Positions 40,433-48,062 of a stretch of 64,000 nt of DNA are shown in pieces. This stretch comes from an uncultured Collinsella sp. Lineage in GTDB: Bacteria; Actinomycetota; Coriobacteriia; Coriobacteriales; Coriobacteriaceae. The notes beneath the pieces are model-generated. The model saw nothing but the letters and a program-made list of their open reading frames with translations. It was not told the DNA's origin and ran no database searches. The translations under genes and the position numbers were made by a program. The DNA is taken from the NCBI GenBank assembly GCA_934643145.1, contig CAKUBM010000009.1:1-64000 (forward strand), in the 5' to 3' direction. Every line of letters starts with the position of its first letter. Positions within the stretch are counted from its first letter, which is position 1.

Positions 40433-41650
40433 TCAACGGTCATCGTCCTTCAGCAAGCGCCACAGCGTTGTTCGGCTTATGTCCAGCACCTCCGCCGCAC
40501 GGGTTCGGTTGCCGTGGAGATGATCTACAACCAGATGTGCGATATCTCGCTCGGTATCGGCCAGCGGTCGCAGGATATACAGGTCGCTTTCGAGTGTCGG
40601 GGCGCCAAAGGTTGCGGTCTTAATCACGTCCTCTTGGGCGAGCACTTCCTCCGCCACAGCGCGGTCCACCGTGCCCGCCCCCACCAATATATACAGTCGT
40701 TCCGAGACCTCGCGGAGCTGCAGATAATTGCGCGGCCAGCGGTAAGCATCGAGCGCCTTCGTCGCCGCGGCAGACAGCGTGGGCGCTGCCGTTCCAAATG
40801 CATCAGCGAGATATTCCAAATAGCGCGCAACCTTCGTCGACGCGGCTCCCTGCTCGGCGATTGTCGGCGCCACGCTCACCGCACAGGCGAAGCGCTCGGT
40901 CACAAAGGCGGCTTGATCACTTTCGCTGCCACCCGGCATGTCATTCGCCGTCAGCACCACATGGCAGCGCGTCGCCAACGCGGTGTCGGCCATCGTGGAA
41001 ACGAGCTCGCGAAGGCGCTGGGGGCCAACCGCATTCCAGCCCGCAATGCAAAGGGTCAGCCCCGTTTGGAACAGCGGCGATTCGGCGCTTTTGAGCACGT
41101 GGCGCCAACCGCGATCGGTAAGCTCATCGAGCGCAACGGCAACAAAGGGCTGGTCGACAAAAGGACCGTCCAGATAGAGACGCATGGCAATCTCGACCTG
41201 ACCCGCTCCCAGCTCGCCCTCGAGCATGAGGGGCACACCGCGCGCATAGCTCTCGGCGACCGGCGCAGCCACCGAGGCCGCCCCCTCAACGATGCCGTAC
41301 GCGCTCGATTCGTAGCGGGCCTCAACTTCGTCGGCGTTGAGCCACTCGATGCCCGCATGTGCCGCGGCGCCACGCACCTCGCGGACCACGACGACCCAAA
41401 GGCCCCCGCCCTCTTTGTCGGTGGGGCGAACGGTCAGGCTCAGGCGCGTACCCGCACGTCCCATAACCAGACGCGCGCCGTCTCCTATACGGTCGAGGCG
41501 TTCGGCAACAAAAGCCGCCACACCCCGCTCAAGCGCCGCGTCATTCATGGTCGAAATCGCGACGTCCCCACGCGCATCAATTGCCAATGCCGAGGCCCCG
41601 GCAGCGGCCAGGGCCTCGGTCAAGATGTTCAGCTTGGCATCGCTGTCCAT
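40433..41650 (-). CDS. Degenerate NtrC-like regulator with Fis-type HTH
   Basis: This is a 405-residue protein. The C-terminus (about 370-403) is a Fis/NtrC helix-turn-helix, LHGNRTRAAEVLDISRTTLW. The middle (about 135-330) follows the AAA+ domain of sigma54 activators, but Walker A is ruined (EGELGAGQVEIA: Gln where Lys is needed) and no GAFTGA loop that contacts sigma54 is present. Residues 1-110 look like a PAS/GAF-type sensor. It therefore probably binds DNA and a signal without ATP-driven sigma54 activation, like some TyrR/PrpR-like proteins. The likely target is unclear; yeiH lies upstream on the same strand 265 nt away. Confidence 0.8.
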   Translation of the reverse strand: MDSDAKLNILTEALAAAGASALAIDARGDVAISTMNDAALERGVAAFVAERLDRIGDGARLVMGRAGTRLSLTVRPTDKEGGGLWVVVVREVRGAAAHAGIEWLNADEVEARYESSAYGIVEGAASVAAPVAESYARGVPLMLEGELGAGQVEIAMRLYLDGPFVDQPFVAVALDELTDRGWRHVLKSAESPLFQTGLTLCIAGWNAVGPQRLRELVSTMADTALATRCHVVLTANDMPGGSESDQAAFVTERFACAVSVAPTIAEQGAASTKVARYLEYLADAFGTAAPTLSAAATKALDAYRWPRNYLQLREVSERLYILVGAGTVDRAVAEEVLAQEDVIKTATFGAPTLESDLYILRPLADTERDIAHLVVDHLHGNRTRAAEVLDISRTTLWRLLKDDDR

Positions 41651-41771
41651 GGTTCGCCCCGTCTCCAGCCACGACCCTTATCTGCGGCTTGGCATCTCAA
41701 GTGTTTCAAAATTGAACGATATTGCTCACCAAACACTATAGGGCAGAAGCCGCCGTCCTGCGAGTATAGGT

Positions 41772-41863
41772 GTTGCCCCGCATCGCCATCCTGGCGGGGC
41801 GATAAGAGCTCTTCGGGACCTATAAACCTGCGGACAAGCCATACCCGCAAGAGCTCCTATCGC
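41772..41863. repeat. Nested inverted repeats downstream of yeiH
   Basis: GCCCCGC...GCGGGGC (about 41775-41800) forms one hairpin. GCGATAAGAGCTCTT (41799-41813) pairs with 41849-41863 at 14 of 15 positions. They start 52 nt past the yeiH stop and probably include its terminator. Confidence 0.55.
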
Positions 41864-41915
41864 TCCACCGCAGGCATGCGCGCACCAGCACGCAGCACGC
41901 AAATCAGTTGCCTCT

Positions 41916-42950
41916 TTACCAGATTCCCAGCACGTGCTGCATTCCCAAGCTCATGCACGCAATGCCAATCCAGCAGCAAAAGCCCAACGCGATGGGCTTG
42001 CCGCCCTTTTTGACCAGCTCGACGATATCGGTATTAAAGCCAATAGCCGCCATGGCCATCACGATAAAAAACTTCGACAGCTCCTTGATGGGCGCCGTGA
42101 TGGACACGGGAAGCTGAAGCACCGTGGTGATTACGCTCGCCAGCACAAAGAACAGCACAAACATGGGAAACGCGCGTTTCAACGAGAACGTGCTTTTGGC
42201 GTCGCCCCCGGCCTTGCGCGCCAGATGCATCTGCCAGCACGCAAGAACCAACGTGATGGGGATAATGGCCAACGTCCTGGTGAGCTTGACCACCGTGGCG
42301 CTCTCGAGCACGTTGGCGCCGGGATGCATGCTGTCCCAAGCGCTCGCCGCAGCCGTTACGGACGAGGTGTCGTTGATGGCGGTGCCGGCAAACAGCCCAA
42401 AGCCCTCGTTGGTCAGGCCGAGTATGCCACCGAGCGTCGGAAACACGAGCGCCGCGATAACGTTAAACAGGAAGATAACCGAAATGGCCTGGGCAATCTC
42501 GCGATCGTCGGCATCGATGACGGGTGCGGTCGCGGCGATGGCCGAACCGCCGCAAATCGACGAACCCACGCCCACAAGCGTCGCAATCTTGCCCGGCACG
42601 TTCATGACGCGGCAGAGCACGAAGGCGATGACAAGAGAGGTCGAGATCGTCGCCACGATAATCGGCAGCGACTGGGCGCCCTTGGACAGAATCTGGGAGA
42701 GGTTCATGCCAAAGCCAAGCAGGATAACTGCGTACTGCAAGACTTTTTTGGACGTATAGGTGACACCGGAGGCGAGCTGTTCGCGATGATTCTTGGGAAA
42801 GACGAGCGCCAGGACCATGCCGAAGAGGATGGCAAATACCGGCCCGCCGACCACCTCAATCTGTTTGCCGAGCAACGTCGCGGGGATAGCGATGATCAGG
42901 CAGAACAAGACGCCTTTCCAGCGCTCGCGTACGAAATTTGCCAGTTGCAT
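41916..42950 (-). CDS. yeiH: YeiH/UPF0324-family putative sulfate exporter
   Basis: This is a 344-residue, about ten-helix membrane protein. Family marks are VLQYAVILLGFGMNLSQILS, then VGVGSSICGGSAIAATAPVI and NDTSSVTAAASAW. The GxSxCG-type loop and re-entrant halves are typical of the PSE family, some members of which are linked to sulfite, sulfate or taurine metabolism. AAGGAA precedes the ATG. A GntR-type regulator is divergent (43144), so it is the natural candidate controller. The substrate is not proven for most of the family. Confidence 0.9.
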   Translation of the reverse strand: MQLANFVRERWKGVLFCLIIAIPATLLGKQIEVVGGPVFAILFGMVLALVFPKNHREQLASGVTYTSKKVLQYAVILLGFGMNLSQILSKGAQSLPIIVATISTSLVIAFVLCRVMNVPGKIATLVGVGSSICGGSAIAATAPVIDADDREIAQAISVIFLFNVIAALVFPTLGGILGLTNEGFGLFAGTAINDTSSVTAAASAWDSMHPGANVLESATVVKLTRTLAIIPITLVLACWQMHLARKAGGDAKSTFSLKRAFPMFVLFFVLASVITTVLQLPVSITAPIKELSKFFIVMAMAAIGFNTDIVELVKKGGKPIALGFCCWIGIACMSLGMQHVLGIW

Positions 42951-43143
42951 ATGGGATTCCTTCTTTCTATTTCACGTTTGCGACGGCTTATGATACGGCA
43001 ACATCGAGCACAGTCTCGCGCAAACAAAGACTAAGATGCCGCAATAGTTCTCGGGCGACAGTCGAATTACTCACTGCGGAGAGCTGATTCGCGGCATAAT
43101 AAACAACTGACATATGAGTTTGATAGAACGGTTGCGAGGCACT

Positions 43144-43845
43144 ATGGAAGAATCGATGCACGTCGGCGAGCAAGAAACAAGCCTACAAGACCAGTCCTAC
43201 CACACCATTCGACGCAAAATCGTCTACCTTGACTACAAGCCGGGCGAAAAGCTAGGCGTCAAGCAACTTTGCGACGACCTGGATATGGGGCGCACCCCTG
43301 TGCGCGAGGCACTGGTGCGTCTGGCGCAAGAGGGCCTGGTGCGCACCGTGCCCCAGAGCGGTACCTACGTCTCACCCATCAATCTCACCCTTGCCGAGAG
43401 TGCCTGTTACATCCGCGAGCATCTGGAAAAGCAGGTGATCGTGGAGTGCTGCGCCCGTGCCACCTCGGCAGGCATCGAGCAGCTCGACCGCGCCATCGCG
43501 CTGCAGGAAAAGGCCATGGCCGAAGAGGATCGCATCGGCTTCTTTTTGAGCGACAACCTCATGCATCACATGATTTTTAGCATCGCATGCCGCAGCACCG
43601 TGTGGTCGTGGCTCGAGGAGACCAATGCCGACCTGGAGCGCTTCCGCTGGCTGCGCGCCGCCACGCAGGTTCTCGACAATCAGGACATCGTGAACGAGCA
43701 CAAGCAGATTCGCCGCGCCATCGCCGGTCGCGACCCCATCGAAGCGAGCTTTTTGGTCAGCAAGCACCTGCACATGATGTTCCGCAACCAAACCGAAGTT
43801 CTGGACCAGTTCCCCAAGTACTTCGAGACCAGCAAGCTCCGCTAA
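43144..43845 (+). CDS. GntR/FadR-family transcriptional regulator
   Basis: This is a 233-residue protein. The N-terminal winged helix is YHTIRRKIVYLDYKPGEKLG then MGRTPVREALVRLAQEGLVR, the classical GntR motif. The C-terminal FCD domain has the metal-binding set in REHLEKQVIVECCARA, DNLMHHMIFSIA and EHKQIRRAIAG (Asp/His pattern). Such regulators bind small organic acids. I chose ATG 43144 because GAGG lies 6 nt before; an ATG 30 nt upstream lacks one. It is divergent from yeiH. A GGGACA repeat overlaps its stop codon. Confidence 0.9.
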   Translation: MEESMHVGEQETSLQDQSYHTIRRKIVYLDYKPGEKLGVKQLCDDLDMGRTPVREALVRLAQEGLVRTVPQSGTYVSPINLTLAESACYIREHLEKQVIVECCARATSAGIEQLDRAIALQEKAMAEEDRIGFFLSDNLMHHMIFSIACRSTVWSWLEETNADLERFRWLRAATQVLDNQDIVNEHKQIRRAIAGRDPIEASFLVSKHLHMMFRNQTEVLDQFPKYFETSKLR

Positions 43846-43889
43846 CCTGCCAAAAAGGGACAGGTTTATTTTGGCAGGTTTTATCTGGG
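43844..43889 (+). repeat. AACCTGCC...GGCAGGTT hairpin repeat at the GntR stop codon
   Basis: The element starts with the last two bases of the TAA stop. AACCTGCCAAAA (43844-43855) pairs with TTTTGGCAGGTT (43869-43880); the loop holds AGGGACAGGTTTA. AACCTG can instead pair with CAGGTT inside the loop. The same sequence occurs at 61654-61699 at an identical position relative to a stop, and inverted at 46250-46296. Confidence 0.85.
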
Positions 43890-43899
43890 CAAATGCAAC

Positions 43900-43935
43900 A
43901 AGGCCCGGCTCCGTCTGATGCGGAGCCGGGCCTTG
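43900..43935. terminator. Terminator between the convergent GntR and glmS genes
   Basis: AAGGCCCGGCTCCG and CGGAGCCGGGCCTT form a near-perfect stem with loop TCTGATG. It probably serves both directions; T-runs are weak. Confidence 0.75.
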
Positions 43936-43958
43936 GTCGTTAGAACAACGGGGCTCGA

Positions 43959-45806
43959 TTATTCAACCGTAACGCTTTTCGCCAGGTTACGAGGCTGGTC
44001 GACGTCGCATCCGCGCAGGATGGCGACCTCGCGGGCGAGCAGCTGCAGCGGGACGCTCGCGGTGATGGGGCTGAACACGTCGCGGACTGCCGGCACGCGG
44101 ATGATGCAGTCGGCAATCTTGTTGATCTCCTCGTCGCCCTCGGTGGCAACGACGATGACCTTGGCGCCACGCGCTTTGCACTCCATAAGGTTCGACACGG
44201 TCTTGTCGTAAGTGGCGCTCTTGGTGGCCACGGCGATGACGGGGAAGCCCGGGTCGATCAGGGCAATAGGGCCGTGCTTCATCTCGCCGGCGGCATAGGC
44301 CTCGGCGTGCAGGTAGCTGACCTCTTTGAGCTTGAGCGCACCCTCGTAGGAAATAGCGGCACCCATGCCACGACCCACGAACAGCGCCGACTGCGCGTCC
44401 TTGCACAGCAGGGCGGCCTCATGCACGGCCTCGGTCTGGGTATCCAAAATCCACTGAATCTGCTCGGCCGTATCGGAAAGCTCGCGGAACAGCATGCGCG
44501 CCTGCTTGGTGGTCAGACGGTACTTGACCTGCGCCAACAGCAAAGCCAGCAGCGTAAGGCTCACGACCTGGCCGATGAAGCTCTTGGTCGAGGCGACCGC
44601 GATCTCCTTGTTGGCCTTGGTGTAGATGACGCCGTCGCTCTCACGCGCCACGGGGCTGCCCACCACGTTGGTGATGCCGAAGACCTTGGCGCCCTTGATG
44701 CGCGCGTCGCGAATGGCGGCAAGGGTGTCGGCCGTCTCGCCCGACTGGGACACGGCCACGACAAGCGTCGTCGGCGTGATGATGGGATTGCGATAGCGGA
44801 ACTCGCTGGCCGCCTCAACCTCGGTGGGGATGCGAGCCCAGCCCTCAATAAGGTTCTTGGCGATGAGGCCAGCGTGATAGCTGGTGCCGCAAGCGATCAC
44901 GTAGACGCGGTCGATGTCGTTGAGTTCCTCGAGGGACAGGCCCAGCTCGTCGATATCGAGCTCGCCGGCGGGGGTCATACGGCCCACCAGCGTATCGCGC
45001 ACGACGCGCGGCTGCTCGTGGATTTCCTTGAGCATAAAGTCGGGATAACCGCCCTTTTCTGCCATGTCCAGGTCCCAGTCGATGTGGGTGACCTTGGGCT
45101 CGATGACGTTGCCGGCCTCGTCGGTGTACTCGACGCCCGCGGGCGTGAGCTTGGCAAACTGACCGTCCTCGAGCACCACGACATCGCGGGTGGCGTCGAT
45201 GAGCGCGATGACATCGGAAGCAACATAGGAGCCGGTTTCGCCCACGCCGACTACGATCGGGGAATCCTTGCGGGCCACGGCGATCACGCCAGGCTCGTCG
45301 GCGGAAACGGCGGCCAGACCATAGGCACCGACCACATGGGTGCAAGCCTCGCGCACGGATGCCATCAGGTCGTGCGTCTCGGCATAAGCCTCTTCGATCA
45401 GATGCGCGAAGACCTCGGTATCGGTCTCGCTCTTAAAGTGGTGGCCGCGACCCTCCAGCTCTTCGCGCAGCTCGGCGAAGTTCTCGATGATGCCGTTGTG
45501 GACGATGGCGATACGACCGTCGCAGCTGGTGTGGGGGTGAGCGTTAACGACGGAGGGCTTGCCGTGGGTGGCCCAACGGGTGTGGCCGATACCGCAGGTA
45601 GCGTCGCTGTCGATGTTGGAAAGCTCGCTCTCCAAGCCCGCGACCTTGCCCACGCGGCGGATGACGTCGAGGTGCGCTGCGGCGCCCTCGCCCACCTCGA
45701 GCGCGACGCCCGAGGAGTCATAGCCGCGATACTCCATACGCTTGAGGCCCGTGACCAGGATGTTCTTTGCAATATCAGAGCCGGTGTAGCCGACGATTCC
45801 GCACAT
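43959..45806 (-). CDS. glmS: Glutamine-fructose-6-phosphate aminotransferase (isomerizing)
   Basis: This is a 615-residue protein of full family length. It makes glucosamine-6-phosphate from fructose-6-P and glutamine for the cell wall. Cys2 (MCGIVGYTG) is the N-terminal nucleophile. The Ntn glutaminase has RMEYRGYDSSGVAL and GIGHTRWATHGKPS. Two SIS domains follow (ACGTSYHAGLIAKNLIEGWA, VAVSQSGETADTLAAIRDAR). The C-terminus is ...DVDQPRNLAKSVTVE, the canonical ending. AAGGGA precedes the ATG. I found no glmS ribozyme core in the 80-150 nt leader. A 16-bp palindrome lies about 100 nt upstream. Confidence 0.97.
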   Translation of the reverse strand: MCGIVGYTGSDIAKNILVTGLKRMEYRGYDSSGVALEVGEGAAAHLDVIRRVGKVAGLESELSNIDSDATCGIGHTRWATHGKPSVVNAHPHTSCDGRIAIVHNGIIENFAELREELEGRGHHFKSETDTEVFAHLIEEAYAETHDLMASVREACTHVVGAYGLAAVSADEPGVIAVARKDSPIVVGVGETGSYVASDVIALIDATRDVVVLEDGQFAKLTPAGVEYTDEAGNVIEPKVTHIDWDLDMAEKGGYPDFMLKEIHEQPRVVRDTLVGRMTPAGELDIDELGLSLEELNDIDRVYVIACGTSYHAGLIAKNLIEGWARIPTEVEAASEFRYRNPIITPTTLVVAVSQSGETADTLAAIRDARIKGAKVFGITNVVGSPVARESDGVIYTKANKEIAVASTKSFIGQVVSLTLLALLLAQVKYRLTTKQARMLFRELSDTAEQIQWILDTQTEAVHEAALLCKDAQSALFVGRGMGAAISYEGALKLKEVSYLHAEAYAAGEMKHGPIALIDPGFPVIAVATKSATYDKTVSNLMECKARGAKVIVVATEGDEEINKIADCIIRVPAVRDVFSPITASVPLQLLAREVAILRGCDVDQPRNLAKSVTVE

Positions 45807-45907
45807 AGGATAAATCCCTTCGTTCGCGTGACTGCAAGACGTCCACGCACAGGGGGCGCTGAGACGTATAACGTTCGAGTATTGTACTCACGCAAACGCA
45901 AGCTGAT

Positions 45908-45923
45908 ATACCAGAAGTGGTAT
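45908..45923. promoter_or_regulatory. Possible operator upstream of glmS, ATACCAGAAGTGGTAT
   Basis: Perfect 6-bp arms (ATACCA/TGGTAT) around GAAG. A second half-site ATACCAC follows at about 45935. TGGTAT/ATACCA half-sites resemble those of GntR/HutC-type amino-sugar regulators such as NagR, but this is analogy only. Confidence 0.35.
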
Positions 45924-45964
45924 CTCAACTTAGATACCACCCGATGCACACACGTCCAGCCGGT

Positions 45965-46230
45965 CCAAACCACCACAATGGGGACTGTCCCCTTCTTGGT
46001 GGTTTTGGACGGGCTGGCCGTCGCTCCGCCGAAATATCTCAATCTGTAACATCTGGGCCGCAAAAAGCCGGTTAGTTGTTACAGATCGAGACGTTTGGAC
46101 CCGATACCAGCGCTTCGTCTCAATCTGTAACAGGTAGAGCCGGTTTTGCCGTCCAGATGTTACAGATCGAGACAGTTGAAGGCCCGGGCAGCAAAACCAC
46201 CGCGAAGGGGACTGTCCCCTTCGCGGCGGC
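45965..46230. repeat. Cassette repeat, copy 1 (four 15-bp motifs between two hairpins)
   Basis: It begins with the palindrome CCAAACCACCACAATGGGGA...GTCCCC (45965-46008) and ends with AAAACCACCGCGAAGGGGA...TCCCC (46193-46228). Between them TCTCAATCTGTAACA occurs at 46037 and 46118, and its inverted form TGTTACAGATCGAGA at 46077 and 46158. Start-to-start spacing is 40, 41 and 40 bp. Copy 2 is at 54109-54376. The region between glmS and the MFS gene holds no gene. Confidence 0.9.
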
Positions 46231-46249
46231 CCAGCAGGCAGCAGCGTTT

Positions 46250-46296
46250 CCCCAGATAAAACCTGCCAAAATAAACCTGTCCCTTTTTGGTAGGTT
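46250..46296 (-). repeat. AACCTACC...GGCAGGTT hairpin repeat after the MFS stop
   Basis: Read on the minus strand it is AACCTACCAAAAAGGGACAG, then GTTTATTTTGGCAGGTTTTA and TCTGGGG. It is one base different from the copies at 43844 and 61654 in the stem. It starts 5 nt past the stop of the minus-strand MFS gene. Confidence 0.85.
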
Positions 46297-46301
46297 TTCG
46301 T

Positions 46302-47879
46302 TTAGGTGGTTTGTTTGGGAAAGGTTGTTGCGAGCGCTGCGACAGCGAGGCCGGCCACCACGTAGAAAGCCGTGGCTGCGGAGCTCGCGCGGACCTCGGC
46401 GTTATCTGCCAAGAGCTCTCCTTGTGCCTCGGGCGCAACGTTCATGGATTCCAGGCGCGCCGTAAATGCCGCGTCGCTTTCAAAGGTGTAGACAACCTCT
46501 TCGAGCGCCGTCTTGCCTTGCGTGTCGACCATACCGCTCGCCTCGATACGCGCATCGAGGCCGGTGTTGACGGCGATAAGCAAGACCGAACCCATGGCAG
46601 CGGAGCCCAGCGCGAGGCCGAGATTTCGCGCGGCGCCCTGAATGCCGCCCGACTGCTGGGCGTCACTCGGCGGCACAGCAGAAGCAACGATGTTGTTGGC
46701 CTGCGAGTTCACCAAACCAACGCCCACGCCGCCAAAGAGTGTACCGACCACCATGATGGGCGTAAGCTCGGACGCTCGCACGCCAAACGCCATGCTCACG
46801 CAGGCGGCGGCCATAAAGACATAGCCCACACGGACCACAGACCAGGGCTTGAGCTGCGGGAACTTGCGTGGCACAAACATCGCGAGCACCAGCATGGGCA
46901 CGCCCGAGATAATGCCCAGGAGTGCGGTCTGCATACCGCCGAGGCCAATCACAAGCTGATAGTACGAAGTGCCCACCAAGCCCTGAGCGCCCATGTAAAA
47001 GAACGGCAGGGCAATGGCCACAACGCCGGCTCGAACGGTGGCGTTGCGCACAAAGCTCGATGGCAAAATCGCTATACCGTGCGTCCGCTCCATCCAACGC
47101 TCGACCGGAATCAAAACCACCAGCAACAGTATGCCGACGCCAACGATAGGAAGCGCAGGAGAGATACCCGCGATTGTAAAGGGCGCCTGCGGCAAAGGGG
47201 CAAACACGCCCCAAGTCGAGATGCGCGAGAGGCCACACATAACGGCGAACAATCCCAGAGAGGCAATAACTGCACCCGGTGTGTCAAACTTGCCCGCATG
47301 CAGGCCGCCGCCCGTCGGCAGCTTCGCGCTCGCAACGAGCAGGGCCACAAAATAGGCCGCAAGCACGCCAAAGGTCACGCGAAAGCCCGCAACATCGACC
47401 AGAATGCCCAGAGCGATGGGAATGATCGTCGCAAGCGCTGCGGACGCAGCGATAACACCGTACGCCTGCTTGCGCTCCTCCCCCTCGTACAGCATGGACA
47501 CCATGCCGAGTACCGAAGGGATAATGAGGCTTGCGCCCAGGCCGACCATAAGACGGCCACCCCAAATAAGCAGCTCGATGCTCGGCGAAAACGCACACAG
47601 CAGCTCGCCCACCACGGCAAGCACCAATCCGGCGCGGAAATTACGGCACCACCCGATAACCATGCCGAGCAAACCGCTCGCAAGCATAAAGGTTCCTGCC
47701 ATAAGCGAATAAACCGTGCTCGCCATCTGAACGTCGGAGAGCGGGCACCCAAACACACACATCATCTCGGCCATGGCAACCGAAAACGCGCCGTTGTCTG
47801 CCGAGGTGCCCACCTGAGCGCATGCCAGCACGATCAACGGCGCCAGACGCGCCAAACGAGAAGGCGCCGTGGACTCCAT
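46302..47879 (-). CDS. MFS transporter, 14-helix DHA2-like (paralogue of 51641-53257)
   Basis: This is a 525-residue protein with about 14 hydrophobic helices. The early motif LACAQVGTSADNGAFSVAMA and GMVIGWCRNFRAGLV (motif A-like loop), then GGRLMVGLGASLIIPSVLGM, match the EmrB/QacA-type branch. Before the last helix is an outside loop of about 85 residues rich in charged residues. The start ATG 47879 (MESTAPS) has GAGGTCGGGG upstream; an ATG 13 codons earlier is weaker. It is divergent from the BglG-type regulator, a plausible controller. The similar carrier at 51641 sits with an amidohydrolase, so substrates may be related. The substrate is unknown. Confidence 0.88.
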   Translation of the reverse strand: MESTAPSRLARLAPLIVLACAQVGTSADNGAFSVAMAEMMCVFGCPLSDVQMASTVYSLMAGTFMLASGLLGMVIGWCRNFRAGLVLAVVGELLCAFSPSIELLIWGGRLMVGLGASLIIPSVLGMVSMLYEGEERKQAYGVIAASAALATIIPIALGILVDVAGFRVTFGVLAAYFVALLVASAKLPTGGGLHAGKFDTPGAVIASLGLFAVMCGLSRISTWGVFAPLPQAPFTIAGISPALPIVGVGILLLVVLIPVERWMERTHGIAILPSSFVRNATVRAGVVAIALPFFYMGAQGLVGTSYYQLVIGLGGMQTALLGIISGVPMLVLAMFVPRKFPQLKPWSVVRVGYVFMAAACVSMAFGVRASELTPIMVVGTLFGGVGVGLVNSQANNIVASAVPPSDAQQSGGIQGAARNLGLALGSAAMGSVLLIAVNTGLDARIEASGMVDTQGKTALEEVVYTFESDAAFTARLESMNVAPEAQGELLADNAEVRASSAATAFYVVAGLAVAALATTFPKQTT

Positions 47880-48062
47880 CCCCGACCTCGAAACCGCGCG
47901 ATCCATGCACATCACCATCCGCTTTTTTCATTCCGTATATGCGGCAAGGATTTAAAACCAACCCTTCCCCTACTCATCATAAAAAATGCGTATCATGACA
48001 GGTGCCACGCTCTTTTCCAGATATACGGCAAATCGAGCTTTCCCGCGATACCAGGAGCCTTC

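Noticed and set aside
45807..45960. glmS ribozyme upstream of glmS
   Set aside because: I could not find the conserved ribozyme core or a cleavage-site context; the leader before the start is also short.
46037..46172. Possible CRISPR array from four 15-bp repeats
   Set aside because: Repeats alternate in orientation, are too short, the gaps are the same in both cassette copies, and no cas genes are nearby.
46287..48062. N-terminal extension of the BglG-type regulator frame
   Set aside because: It is antisense to the MFS gene and its translation has no recognisable fold; the ATG at 48063 starts a normal HTH domain.
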